DNA of 64,000 nt from Lumnitzera littorea (Eukaryota; Streptophyta; Magnoliopsida; Myrtales; Combretaceae), in NCBI GenBank assembly GCA_024138015.1, contig JAMXBB010000004.1, positions 111,774,077-111,838,076 of the forward strand, given 5' to 3'. The notes below the pieces were generated by a model that made no database searches, was not told the DNA's origin, and worked only from the letters and a program-made list of their open reading frames with translations. The position numbers and the translations under genes are program-made. Shown here piece by piece: positions 1 through 13,646 of this stretch (its first letter is position 1; every line of letters starts with the position of its first letter).

Positions 1-2056
1 TTAAACCCAAAATTTTTGTATAGACTACTTAGATGATATAGAATAGTGCTATGAAACCCGTTTTCAAAAATTAATTTTAAAAAATTTTAGATAATTTTTA
101 AGCCCTAAAATGAGGCATAAAATGGGTAATTTAGAGTTAATTAAATAATTAAATGATTAATTGCTGATTTAGTGAATAATTATATGTTTTAGGATGTTGA
201 AATCTGATGGAGTATGATACTTGTAGCATTTAGGGTGTTAGATGTAATTATTAGGTTAATTATGTAGTAAATAAGTAATATGGGAAAATAATACATTTTA
301 AGTTAATTTTGTAAATTAGGATAATTAGATGTAAAATCTGATTGAAGAGGAATTTATACATTTTGAAATGATAATTGATGTTTAGAGATGATAATTAGAG
401 TGATAGAAATATTAGAAATATATTATATACATAATAGATAATAATACATAATATGTAATTATTGGAAATATAATAAATAGAAAATATTATAATAAAAATT
501 GATATTATGATAATAATAAAAATGTACAATAAATCTGATAAGAAACTTGAATTTATTGAATTAGATGAAAAATGTAAAAATTTCCCACATCAGGAGTGAA
601 TTCGGTACACTAATGCAGATTTAAGTATACCGGTGAAATAAAATACTGACTAGGGGTAATGATGATATTTAGGAGATCGGGAAGTAATGTGATTAATTTC
701 ACATTATGGGTTGAAACGAATTTCTAGTATAAAACAATACTTAGAAATCGAATTAGAACCTAATTTAGAAATCGATACAAAAACCGAACCCGAACCTAAC
801 CCTAAACCTAGAATAATTGTAAAAGACTTAAGACCTAGATAATTAAGCATATTAAACCCTAAACAAAACATAACAATAAACGTTATAGGATAAAATAAAC
901 CTATAATAGTTATATGAAAAACTGAAACCACGTTTGTGTTATAGAGATGATCAGCGATGGCCTGAGCAAATTGAACCTCAAGTGAGTGAGCGAAGAGTCG
1001 AAGTAAGTTGGGATTAATACGATACTGTATTTTGGAGGCTTAAGATTATGCTTGGTTGTGCCTGTTAGATAGTTGAATGTGTGCATGTGCTTGATTATGG
1101 GTGATTCTATGATTCTGTTTGTTGCTCTGGCATGTATTATATGATTTGTATGAAATAATTGATCACCCTAAACTGGACTTAATCAAATATACGACTAGTA
1201 ATCATAATTGGACATACATGGCAACCCATTAGGGGAACTTAGGACTCTCCAGCCAAATACCGATCCCTTCGAAAGGGATAGCGCAGGATTGCATAATGGT
1301 CCCTTCTTCATCCTCAGTCGAACTAAGTGACAGGAGAGGAGGTCGCGGTAAGGGTGAAGTAAGTGGTTCGAAGGTAGTCGCAGGAGGAGCGAGGTCTCAA
1401 TTGTACAAGCCTGAGTTTGGTCGTGAGCTGTTACATTAATGATAGCTTTTCAACTCGGATTAGAGCGAGCGTAATTTCTCTAATCTCACGACGAGCCGGA
1501 CAACGTCGTACGATGGCATTTGCTTGCACATGCATTGCACCTAATAAGTTGATTGAAAACTTTATTGTGTTTATGGTATAGTTTTAGTCCTCCATCCTAA
1601 CTTACTGAGCTATGGTTGCTCACATCCCTATAGACATCGTGTAGGTGTTGGCTAAGAAGCGACAAACAACTACTCTAAAGCTAACAACTACTCTAAAGCT
1701 AACAACTGCTGAATCCTGGAGAGTGAAGAAAAACATTGAAGAATAAACACATATTTTTAAGGTCTAGGTTTTTATTTTAGAACTTTTCATTTCTGAATAA
1801 TGTAATAACTAGGAAATATATTACAGAGAAATATTGTAAACTTTAATTGCAATAACTGAATTATAGCAAATATATATAATTCCTCACTTTTATAAGTAAA
1901 TGATTTATTTAAATCACAAACTATTTACTTCAAAGCGGGTTAGTCGTGGACGCCTTGTGTAGATCAGGTCTAAGATAGCGGTTGTAAGACCAACTTCTAT
2001 CTTAGGATGGTTTACATGACGGAGCTATTACGATTTTGTCGCTTCGGGGCGTGACA
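1..2056 (-). mobile_element. Long LTR, copy A (cut by window start)
   Basis: This is part of a long terminal repeat of the roughly 3-kb family that fills the left end of the window. Read on the minus strand it begins TGTCACGCCCCGAAGC at 2056. Its whole length matches the inverse of copy C (about 5881-8055), including the stretch on both sides of the GGGATAGCGC segment near 1280 and the GACGCCTTGTGTAGATCAGG segment near 1948. The rest lies outside the window. It has no coding capacity. The orientation rests on TGTCACGCC resembling common plant Ty3/gypsy LTR starts. Because both ends obey TG...CA, the opposite reading is formally possible. Confidence 0.7.
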
Positions 2057-3019
2057 ACCAGCACCTTAACTCCCAAATAAAAGGTGTTTTGAGACCTATA
2101 AAGGGTCCACATAAAACTCCCTAAGCCCAACAAAGTTACAAACATCGATTCATATAAAAACAAGTCCCTTTTAACCTCATAAGATAGTACCAAGGTCATG
2201 AATAAGGGATAGAAATTTGACCTTGTTAGAAGTATTAAGTCCTAAACAAAATTCCAAGCTTAAGCTTAAATTATTACACAAAGTAACAAAAAGCCTGACA
2301 ACAATTTCAAGCCCTAAAGAAGACTAAAACCAAGGGGATGCTACTGTTTTGACCAGTAGGTAAAATTACTGCCCCATCTCTAAAATCTAACCATACTACA
2401 TGAAAGTACACTAAAAAACAATAGAAATCAACTATAAGATGATAAAAATTGGATTTAAAATGAGGAAGTTATGCATGATTGAAGATTTAGTACAATTGGG
2501 AGATTGACTAAGTTAAAAATATAACTTAAAAGATTTTAGATTAGCATTCTATGTCATTTCAAATTCTTATAATATCGTATTTATGATGTTCAGAGGATCC
2601 TACTGTTGGAGATGACTTACCCCTAGACTATTACGACTGATTAATTATGGCCGAGTGAATAATTCTCGATTACCTCGGGCTTGATTTTGCTTATAGTATA
2701 GATGCACTTAAATTTCTATAATGGACTTGAATATATGTAGGATATGGGAAATGCATGTGTGTGATATTGTGATTAAACTCTATGAATTGCTAATCAGATA
2801 ATAAACAAAGTTATTTGTAATGATAGATATGTATTGTTGTTATGGGATGCAATTGTTTGATTACAATGAAAACCAAATTAAATAATCATTTGATTAAGGA
2901 ATTCAATAAGACATGCACTTCTCAAGTTTGCATTATAACTATACTCACTACTACCTCACGTGGAAGGTGAAAGGGACTCATAGGTGTAAGCCTTGTAATC
3001 CGATGTTCGGGGTTCGATC
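2057..3019. other. Spacer between LTR copies A and B, with tRNA-like boxes
   Basis: This AT-rich stretch separates two LTRs of the same orientation. I see no reading frame resembling gag or pol. It ends with a segment carrying an A-box-like TACCTCACGTGG near 2952-2963 and a B-box-like GGTTCGATCT at 3011-3020, the spacing expected of a tRNA-derived promoter. It could be the interior remnant of a retroelement or a SINE head interrupted by the LTR starting at 3020. Confidence 0.35.
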
Positions 3020-5880
3020 TGTAAAATTTAGAACAATCGGGTAAGTTATCTGATTAAGCCGAAATTTTACAATGAAGTTAGGAATATTAGTAAAAGTGAT
3101 CCTATGAGTTTGGATTTAGAAAAATAAATAATACAATAATTAATTAATATAATATTAAATTATATGTAAATTTCTCGTTATTTATCGAAAACTCGTAAAA
3201 CAAGTTTCGATAACTAACAAATTGATATAGATAAATTATATACTTGCTAAAAATCATAAAATAACTTAAATAATATTTAGGAGTATTTATTTGTACCATA
3301 TATGTATTTACATATAGGTAGAAATACGTGAAATTATTTAAAATACTCGAAATATGTTAAAATAATACTAAATAATTAAAGAAAATTCATAAATAATTAA
3401 GAAAAAATAAACAAAATGTAGAAATGTCTAGAAATGGGTTGTGGCAAGTTGAAAGTTAAAGAAGAAAATTAACCAATAATAAATAACCAACTAGAAAGTA
3501 GAAAAGAAGAAGATAAATGACACATGTGAACTAAAAATCAAAAGAAAACCCAAAAACACTACTATAAATTCAAATTAACTCAACCAAAAATCATTTTAGT
3601 GAGTTGTGAGTTCAGAAAAAATAGAGAAAATTTAAGAAGAAGAGGGAAACCAATTTTTTCAAAAATATATAATATGGTGTGTAAATGGAGCTTATAAGGG
3701 AAAACCATATTCGACAGCCACTTAGGGAAGAGCAACCACCACACTAGATAACATCCCTATTGCCTAAGGCTGTTGACACAGTAGTAGCCACCGTTGGTGG
3801 CTAGAGACCTGTTAAACAATGAGTTCAAGTTTCATTTTCGATTTTGTTTAAATTGTTAAAAATATAAAAAATATTTGAAAAATTATGAAAATTATTATTT
3901 TGAGATATTTTTGCATGTACATTTAGGAAAAAAACTTTTAGTTTGATAAATTTATGTCTAAAAATATGTTGTCCTTAAGAAATCTCTAAACTCGAATCGG
4001 TTTTCAATATTAATTTAAATAGCCCTAAAATATAAAAAATTTTAGTTCGATAAATTTTAACTTCAAAACTTTTGTGTAAGCCATTTGGGATATATATTAT
4101 ATTGCTATGAAGATTTTTTCTTAAAATTAATTTTCCAAATTTTTATTTAATTTTTAAGTCTCAAAATCATGCATAAAGGTAATTAGTGGGCTTAATTCTA
4201 TGATTTAAGGTTAATTTATTGAAAATTCTGATTTAGTATGTTAATAGATACCCTTAGATGTTAATTACTAATGTAAGATGATATTTGGAGAGTTAGAGTA
4301 TTAATTTTGTATATTATGAATATTAGGTAATAATAAATGAATAATGGATAAAAGTAAATAATTAAGTTAATTTTATAATTTAGGGTTAGTTTGGTTTATA
4401 TTCTGATTTAAGACGAATTTAGATGTCTTGGAATGTTAGTTGATGATGAGAGATGTAAATCATAGTATTACAGAGGTTAGATGTATGTTTTATGTGTAGA
4501 TTAAGTAGTAATAGGTAATATATAAAATATAAAGATTAAATAAGTGAAGAATATTAAGTTAAATTGATAATATTATAATAATAGGAGAATATTATAAATT
4601 TGTTTTGAAAGGTAAATTTAAGAAATTACATGAAACATGTAGGTTATTTTCATATTGAGAGCTAATTTGGTAGTTAAATTAGAAATATAGTATATTGTAC
4701 TGGTTAGAAACTAAAACGGAGATTTAGAATACCTAAATATAATTAGATAGATTTCACATTTTAGCGCAAGAGGAATTCTTAGGGTTTGTAAATAAAAACA
4801 ATAATCGGTAGCTAAAACAAAACTAAACTCAGAAACTGATTCAAAAATTGAATCAGAAATTAAATTGGAACTAATTTGATTGTAGGAGATATAGAAATTG
4901 AATAATTGAGTAAAAGTATAATCCTAAACTAAAAACTAATGATTTAAATCTTATATGTATATATATTTATGCATATATGTATAAATGGTCATGTTAAATG
5001 TAGATTATTCCTATATCAAAATCTAATTGAAAAGTAGAATCCAAATTAGGATTAGTATAAGTATATTAATTAGTAAGTAAAAAACCTAAACTAAAGGTTG
5101 TACTCATTAAATAAATCGTAAGAAGAAGGTTTAAAAGGCATTTAAAATACTTACAAACAAAAAGTAATAGAAAAGAAAAAGGTAAGCTAAAACGTATTTC
5201 AAAAGCTGAAACCGTAGTCGAAATAAGAAACAAATTCAAAAACTAGCTGAACAAGAGAATTAATTCTAAGAAACTTAAACCTAAATCACTAAACGTGAAA
5301 AGATCATAAATTAAAGATAATCATAATCTAAATTACATAACAAAACATATCTATGGTAGTTATGTGGAAAACTAAAACCATATTTGTATTATAAAGATTA
5401 TCGGCAACAGTTTATGCAAGTCACACCTTGAGTGAGCAAGTAGAGAGTTCAGGTAAGTTAGGATTGATACATTATTATATTTCAGAGTACTAATTTATAG
5501 TATTCGGAAACTTGTACTTGGTTGTATTTGCTAGATAGTGGACTGTGCGTATGCCTGTATATGCTTATTTATGGGTTTGACGAAATGATTATGGTTTACT
5601 GCTTTATCTTGTATTTGTGTGATTTTTTTGAAATAATTGAACACTTTAAATCGAATCTAATTAAATATATGATTTGTAATTCTAAATCGGACTTGCATAA
5701 CAACCTATTAGGGGAATATTAAGGTTCTCTAGTCAAATATCAACCTCTTTGAAAGGGATAGTACTGGATAACATAATGGGTCTTTTCTTCGTCCTTAGTC
5801 GAACTAAGTGACATGTGAGGTCAATAATTCGAAGGTAGTTGTAAGAGGAGCAGTATCTCCATTGTATAAGCCTGGGTTTG

Positions 5881-8800
5881 TATCACATCTCAAAGTGGTA
5901 GAGTCATAACAGCCCCATTATGTAAACTATTATAAGATAGAAGTTAGCGTTACAACCATTATCCTAGACCTGATCTACACAAGGCGTCCACGATTAATCC
6001 GCTTTGAAGTAAATGGTTCATAATTTAATTAAATTGTTTACCTAAGAAAGTGAGAAAATATATATATACACTAGAATTCAGTTATTACAATTAATGTTTA
6101 CAATGTTTCACCGTAATCTATTTTCTAGTTAATACATTATTCAGAAATGAAAAATTTTAAGATAAGAGCTTAGACCTTAAAAATATATGTCTGTTCTTCA
6201 AATGTTTTTCCTCACTTCTTAGGATCCAGTAATTGCTAGCTTCAGAGCAGTTGTAAGCCACTTCCTGGCCAGTATCTGCAACGACATTTATAGGAATGTG
6301 AGTAACCACAGCTCAGTAAGTTAAGATGGAGGACTTAATACTACACCACAAACAAAAACAAGGTTATCGACCAAATCATTTGGTGCAATGCATGTTTAAG
6401 CAAATGGCATTGCACGACGTTGTCCGACTCGTCATGAGATTAGAGAAATTATGCCCACTCTAATTCGGGTTGAGGAGTAACCATTAATGCAACAGTTCAC
6501 GACCAAATCCAGGCTTGTGCAATGGAGACACCGCTCCTCCCGCAACTATCTTCGAACCATTGACTTCACCCTTGTCGTAATCTCCTCATTTATCATTTAG
6601 TTCGACTAAAGATGAAGAAAAGACTCATTATACTATCCAGCGTTATCCCTTTCAAAGGGGTCGGTATTTGGCTAAAGAATTCTAGGTTTCCCCTAATAGG
6701 TTGCTATGTAGGTCCGATTTATGATTACGGCTCGTATATTTAATTAGGTTTAATTTAGGGTGGTCAATCATTTTATATAATATAAACCATAACAACAAAC
6801 AGAATCATAGCATCACTTACAATCAAACACATGCATACAACTAACTATCTAATAAGCACAACCAAGTATAATCTCAAGCCTCCAAAATACAGTAATGTAT
6901 TAATCCCAACTTACTTGAACTCCTCGCTCCCTCACTTGAGGTCCCACTCGCTTAAGCCATCGTCGATCATCCTTATAACACAAACATAGCTTCAGTTTTT
7001 CATATAACTATTATAAGTTGGTTTTATCCTATAACGCTTATTGTTATCTTTTGTTTAGGATTTAATATACCTAATTATTTAAGTCTTAAGTCATTTACAA
7101 TTCTTCTTGAATCGTGTTAAGTTTTGTTTTAGTTTTCGCATTGATTTCTAAATTAGGTTTTTAACTTAGTTTTTTGTTAGAGATTTATATGTATACCCAA
7201 AGAAATCATTCCAACCCATAATATGAAATTAATTGCATTAGCTTAGGATATCTTAAATATCGTTTTTAGTCTCTAACTATTGTTCTAGTTCGTGTGGTAT
7301 ACTAAAATCCTAATTTAATTACCGGATTCACTCCCATTATAAGAAAATTTTACATTTTTCATATAATTACCCTAATTTAAGTTTCCTATCAAATTTATTA
7401 GATAATCCTATTATTATCATAATATCAATTTTTATTCTAATATCTTCTATTTATTATATTTATAATAATTACATATTACGTACTATTACTTATTATGTAC
7501 ATAATATATATCTAATATTTCTATCACTCTAATTACCATCTACCAACATCAAATATCATTTCAAAATGTCTAAATTCATTCTAAATCAAATTTTACACCT
7601 AATTACCCTAATTTACAAAATTAACTTAAAATTTACTATTTTTTCCTATTACTTATTTATAACATAATTAGCCTAATAATTACATCTAACAACCTAAATG
7701 CTACAAGTATCATACTTCATTAGATTTTACACTTAATTACCCTAATTTACAAAATTAACCTAAAATTTACTATTTTTCCTATTACTTATTTACAACATAA
7801 TTAGCCTAATAATTACATCTAACACCTTAAATACTATAAGTATCATACTTCATTAGATTTCAACATCCTAAAACATATAATTATTTACTAAATCAATAAT
7901 TAACCATTTAATTACTTAATTAACCCTAAATTACTCATTTTATGCTTCATTTTATGACCTAAAAATTATCTAAAATTTTCAAAAATTCATTTTTGAAAAA
8001 GGTCTTTATGGCACTATTCTATATCACCTAAGTAGTCTACACAAAAATTTTGGGCTCAAAACTACACTCTGAAGGTCATTTATTTCTAAATTGAATATTG
8101 CTCGGTTTTGCATGATTTCTTAAGAACCATATATCACGGGATATATTTTTATCAAAATAATATTTTTCCTAAAAACTATATAGTAAAATATTATAGAAAA
8201 ATAAAATTCATAATTTTCTAAGAATATTTATTATTTTTATAAAATTACACAAAATCGGGCTGGAAATCAAACTCACCGATTTGGGTGGCTTTAGCCACCA
8301 TCGGTGGCTATGGGAGTGTTAGCCCACCTGGGCGTTACTACCATCGTATGGTGGTGGTGGTCGTCCACTCTTAGTTCCTTGTCTGGTCTAGGTTCTCTTA
8401 GAAGTCTCAAGTGCATAGATTTTTGCTAAATTTTTATAAAACCCTAATTTCCTCCCAATTTTACCTCTTTCTAATTTTCTAGGGTTTCAAACTAATTAAA
8501 TGAGCTTCTAAAAAATTTAGAGTATTTATAGAGCTTTAGGGAAATTATTGTGTATTAATTTGATTAGACAAATGCCTTATCTTCTTTTAATTTGTCTTTT
8601 GTGTTGTTTTAATTTAATTGGCTAATTTTTTTTCTTATTTTCCCTAACTACCACGACCCAAATCTAGACCATTCCTTTTTTTTTCGGATCTTTCTTTATT
8701 TTTCCTTAATTAATTATGAATTTTCCTTAATTAATTAGTATTATTTTAGCACATTTCACGTATTTTAATTAATTATGTGTATTTTTACCTACATGTAAAT

Positions 8801-9075
8801 TCATATATAATGCAAATAAATATTCCTAAATATTATTTATATCATTCTATGATTTTTAGTATACATATAATTTATCATTAGTTATCGAAATACATTTTAC
8901 GCATTTTCAATAAATAACGAGTTATATACTTAAAATTTTGAAATTTTATATTATTTTATTTTATTGCTTATTTTCTTAAATTCAAACTTACAGGGTCTTT
9001 TTTACTAATATTTCTAACTTTACTTTATAATTTAGGCTCAATTGGATTCTTTAACTGATTGAAACTTCGATTACA
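5881..9075 (+). mobile_element. Complete solo LTR, copy C, nested in copy B/D
   Basis: This is a 3195-bp LTR in the opposite orientation to its host copy. It starts TATCACATCTCAAAG, which aligns to TGTCACGCCCCGAAG of copy A by transitions only, and ends GATTACA. The flanking five bases are GTTTG (5876-5880) and ATTTA (9076-9080), a target duplication with two G-to-A changes. The host LTR reads continuously across the insertion. No interior survives, as expected after LTR-LTR recombination. It carries a private 134-bp tandem duplication at 7591-7858. The family is probably Ty3/gypsy with long LTRs, but no protein domain is present to prove this. Confidence 0.75.
7591..7858. repeat. 134-bp tandem duplication inside LTR C
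   Basis: Two adjacent copies (7591-7724 and 7725-7858) each run from TTTTACACCTAATTACCC to a segment ending TCATACTTCATTAGA and are nearly identical. The corresponding place in copy A (about 180-330, inverted) has one copy only, so the duplication arose in copy C or its recent source. Confidence 0.75.
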
Positions 9076-9696
9076 ATTTAGTCGTGAATTGTTGTATTAC
9101 ATGAAAACTCCTCAACCCGGATAAGAGCGAGTGTAATTTCTTTAATCTCACGATGAACTGAACAACGTTATACAATGGCATTTTCTTATTTATGCATTGT
9201 ATCTAATTAATTGATTGATGACCTTATTTGTGTTTGATATATAGTTTAAGTCCTTATCCCAACTTACTAAGCTGTTGATTGCTTACATTCCTATAGATAT
9301 TATTATAGGTGCTAGCTAAGAAGCGGCTATATAACTACCCTAAAGTTAGCAACTGCTGGATCTTAGGGAGTAAGGATATAAAACTAAAGATTAGATATAC
9401 TCTCAAGTTTGGATTTTATCTTTATAGTTTTTAGTATAATTTATATATTTCTTAAGTAGATTATAATCAGGTTACTAAATCTTGTAATATACTCAAATTA
9501 TTTTAGTGTAAATATGCATTCTTTATAATTTTATAGGTAAATAACATATTTATTTATGAACTATTTACTTCAAAGTAGGTTAGTCATAGATATCTTGTGT
9601 AAATCAGGTCTAAGATAGCGGCTGTATAAACTACTTCTATCTTAGAATGATTTGTATGGTGAGACTGTTACGATTTTATCACTTCGGAGTGTGATA

Positions 9697-9805
9697 ACAG
9701 GAGCGGGGGCTCCTATAGGGATTAGGCAATGGTTATGCTGGTTTGTGTCGGTTAATTATGTAAGCCCTAAAGACAAGCCAAATAACAGTAAAATCAAACT
9801 TAGTA
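9697..9805. other. 109-bp remnant between two LTRs
   Basis: This short segment between the end of copy D (9696) and the start of copy E (9806) is slightly GC-richer than its surroundings around GGAGCGGGGGCTCC, a small inverted repeat. It matches neither LTR. It may be all that is left of an element interior, but I see no recognisable primer-binding site or polypurine tract. Confidence 0.3.
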
Positions 9806-12690
9806 TACAAAGGTTAGGGCGATCGGTTAAAAGATCAATCAAACCTAAATTATAAAGTAAAGTTAGAAATATTAATAAAAGTGACCCTATAAGTTTAAAT
9901 TTAAGAAAATAAGTAATAAAATAAGAGAATATAAAATTTTCAAATTCCAAGTATATTACTTGTTATTTATCAAAAGTGTGTAAAATGCATTTCGATAACT
10001 AATAAATCGCTAGAGATAAATTATATGTATACTAAAAATCATAGAATAACCTAAATAATATTTAGGAGTGTTTACTTGTACCCCACATGTATTTAGGTGT
10101 AGATAGAAGTACATGAAATTACCTAATTGCCTAAAATTAGCTAAAAATTTACTAAATAATCAAAGAAAATTATAAAAAAATTAAGGAAAAATCAAGGAAA
10201 GGGGGAATAAACCAGATCAAATCTTGGCAACAAGGGGAGAAGAAAGAAAATATTGACCAATAAAAAACAAACACTTAAAAAGGAAAAATGGAAAAGATAT
10301 GGGCTTTATATTATCTTAATTAATGCACAATAATTCCTATAAGGCCCTATAAATAGCAAGAAAATTTATAGAGCTCATTTGGTCAGTTAGGAACTGGAAA
10401 AAATTGAGAGAACCGAAATTGAGAGTGAAAATTAGGGTTTTAGAAATTTTGTCCTAAATCTGTACAAACAGGGTAAGAAGGACGAACCTATACACTACTA
10501 CCACTTGGAACCGAACCACCACCACCACCCCACTAAAAACCTACTGCCCAGACCGGCCGATACACCTAAATCGGTGTTGGAGGCCAAAAAGCTTTCAAAC
10601 CAAGTGAGTCATACATTTCTTCCTATTTTGCAAAATTCCTTAAAATTGTTTATTATGCCTAGAAAATTATGAAATTTATTATTCTGATGTTTTATTGTAT
10701 GTGGATTTAGAGAAAACTAGTGATTAAGTTTAATCATGTCTGTAAATATAGGGTTCTTCAGAAATTGGACAAAACTAAGCATGATTAAAATTAGAAATAA
10801 ATAGGCCTAAGAGTATAGTTTGGAGCTTAAATTTTTTTTCTATAGAATACTTAAGTGATATAGAACAGTACTATGAAGTCATTTTTTTTAAATTAATTTT
10901 CGAAATTTTTAAGTAAATTTTTAGCCCTAAAATGATGAAAAAAATAGATAATTTTAGCTTAATTAAGTTATTAAATGATTAATTACCGATTTGGAAGGTA
11001 ATTAGATATTTAAGGATGTTAATCTCTGATGTGGAAATCTAATTCTAGTCTTTAGAGTGTTAATTGTAATTAATATGGGAATTATGTGGTAATCGTAGAA
11101 AATTGAGGAATACGTGAAGTTGGGATTTTAACAAATATGAAAAAAAGGTTAAATTGGATAATATAATAATAATATCAGTACAAAATAAATCTGATATAAA
11201 AATTAATTTTAGGTAATTGGATAAAAAATATAAAATTTTCTCATATTGAGAGTAAATTCGGTACCCCAATTAGGATTAGAGCATACCAAATAGGTTAAAA
11301 TACTAAATTAAGGCCTAATATGATATTAAAGTACTCGAACTTAATGTGATAAATTTCACATTAGGCTTTGAGCGTATTTAGGATTCCTCGTAGTTAAAAA
11401 CAATTTAGAACTAAAATTGAAATCTAATTTAGAAACCGAACCTTGAGCTAATGTAGAGTGAATCATTAGTAAATAATAGGTATATATGGAGAAGTGAGTT
11501 AAATTTTAACTTAGAATATGTATCATCAAAATATAAATACTAAAAAGATGTGTTTGTATTATAGGATACCCGGAGACAAACCAACTTGTAATTAAGTGAT
11601 TGAGCGACTGAGAATTCTAGGCAAGTTGGGTTTATTACTTCATTATATTTGGAGTACTATTTTAGGATATTCAAAGATTTAGGATTGTGTATGATTATGA
11701 TTGTAAGTGAAGTAGTTTTATACATATGCTTGCATATCTGACTTCGTATTGTGATTGATGATTGTAATGACTGAATTGGTGTGAGATTATTTGAATACCC
11801 TAAATTGAACCTAATCTTAATCAACCCTAAAACCCTAAATTTTCATACATTGTAACCCTTTAAGGAATTATTAAGATTTTCCAACCAAATACCAACACTT
11901 TCGAAAAAGATAGTGCTGGATACCAAATTAGTCTTTTCCTCATCCTTAGTTAAATTAAGTAATATGAGAGGAGGTCGCAATGAGGATGAGGGTATTGGTT
12001 CGAATGATAGTTTTAGGAGGAGCAGTATCTCTATTGTACAAACCTAAGTTTAGTTATAAGCTGTTGCATAATATGAAAACTCCTCAACTTAGATTACAGT
12101 GGGTAAAATTACTCTGATTTTGCAACAGACTAGACTATGTTGTGTAACGACGCTTGCTTGTTTCATTGCATGAAAATAATTACTTGATAATCTTATTTGT
12201 GTTTGTATATATTCATGAGTCTCCAATTCAACTTACTAAGCTGTAGTTACTTATACTCGTATAGATCCTTTTGCAAGTCTTGATATCTGATTACTTTGAC
12301 TAATATGCCGCCCTACAACTATTCAGAGGTTAGTTCTTTTTTAAGCTTGGGGGTATAAGGATCAATTTGCCTAATAGTTAATGTATATCCAGAGTCTCAC
12401 TAGTATCTTTAAGACTGAAAGACTGATATTTGATATGTAAATCAGCTAACTGTTATGATATGATGTAGAATCACTTAGGAATTCTATAGTAATGTACATA
12501 TAATTATATATATATATTAACTTGAAGCTTTAATACTTACTGTAACTTTAGTTAAATTCTTAATTAAACTGTTTACTTCAAAACAAGGAGTCATTGACGC
12601 CTTGTGTAGATCATTTTTATGATAGGCACTATGAGGCCAATTACTATTATAGAATGGTTTACATGGACTTCGTGACTTCGAAGCGTAACA
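9806..12690 (-). mobile_element. Long LTR, copy E
   Basis: This is another LTR of the same family and orientation as A and B/D, about 2.9 kb. It starts TACAAAGGTTAGGG, aligning with the TGTAAAATTTAG start of copy B, and ends AAGCGTAACA, the decayed form of GGGGCGTGACA. Internal landmarks recur in order, including the segments near 11600 (AAGTGATTGAGCGACTGAG), 12225-12260 and 12595-12660. The flanking pentamers TAGTA and AATTA do not match cleanly. It is non-coding. Confidence 0.65.
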
Positions 12691-13646
12691 AATTAACTCT
12701 AACCTCGAGTACAGTGGGCATAGTTCTAAGTCGCACGCGGTTCCTAAGTCACTGTATATATTGTTTGGCATTCTGAGTATTTCATGCATTCATATGATTA
12801 TGTAATCAAATAAATTATTTGTGTAGCATCACAAAAGGTTTAGCTCACTAAGCATAAGCTTACACTTCAATAGATTTATTTTGATGTAGAACCACCTTTT
12901 CACCAATTCAGGCCGTGGAATGCCCAAGGTCAATCTCGTACTGAAATGGGACTATGTACTTTAGATAGTAAAAAGAGAGAATCGATAGTATTGGCTAAGA
13001 ACTATTTATTTCTTCTAATTAGCATAATCCTGTAACTAAACAGACTTAATGTAGACTTATATGTATTGTGGAATTCTATGTTCCATGCTTTATTTTCAGT
13101 AAATTATGTACTTAATTAGTGATTTCAAATAATATACTCGATGTTACTCGTCTACAGGCCCAATAGTAACATAGAGTGGAATGAGTCTTGTATATTGTAT
13201 GGAAGGCCTACAATTAAGAAAGGGGTTGATTGTAGTTTTTTGTACAATGCATGGAGATTTATCACGATAGTGATACTATTTGAGTCATGATAGTATCGCA
13301 CTTAATTTATATATTATATATTCTTAATAAAATATTTCATACACATCTATAATAAAATGTTTTATAAGATATATTAGATATATCGAAATTTGAGTAGTAT
13401 ATTTATGTACAGATATGTATGTATATGATGCAATATTTGGTGATAATATAAAGTATGTCATAGAATGTAAAATAATACATCCAATATATACGTATCAATT
13501 ACAGATTATATTGTAATAAATTATATCATATTTATGTAATACATGATGCCATGTGGTATATGTATTATATACATATAAAACGCATCATAATATGTACATT
13601 GAGATCAAATATATCAAAATTGATATATAATATATGCCAACAATAT
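12691..13646. other. AT-rich spacer, no gene seen
   Basis: No coding region is recognised. Around 12835-12900 a phrase (TTTAGCTCACTAAGCATAAG) resembles the GCTCACTAAG-like segment of long LTRs, so part may be a more diverged LTR. Positions 13300-13640 are very AT-rich with repeated ATATAT-type words. Confidence 0.3.

Larger units (their letters stand above)
3020..9696 (-). mobile_element. Long LTR, copy B/D, interrupted by solo LTR C
   Basis: This is an older LTR in the same orientation as copy A, split by the insertion of copy C. The left part (3020-5880) starts TGTAAAATTTAG. The right part (9076-9696) resumes with GTCGTGAATTG just after the insertion and ends GTGATA, the decayed equivalent of GTGACA. 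Joined, the two parts follow copy A without a gap: the left part stops in CCTGGGTTTG and the right part continues at the matching base. Without the insert the LTR is about 3.48 kb. I see no matching 5-bp duplication at its outer ends (CGATC on the left, ACAGG on the right), so it may be one LTR of a rearranged element and not a clean solo LTR. Confidence 0.7.

Noticed and set aside
780..865. Telomere-like CCCTAAACC words
   Set aside because: Only isolated single units occur inside LTR copy A, with no tandem array, so this is not a telomeric or interstitial telomere tract.
704..931. 75-codon hydrophobic frame on the minus strand
   Set aside because: It lies inside LTR copy A, has AT-driven composition and is not preserved in the other LTR copies.
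1..12690. Possible centromeric or satellite array
   Set aside because: The repeat units are about 3 kb, unequal, partly inverted and have LTR-type ends and a target duplication, so they are LTRs and not satellite monomers.
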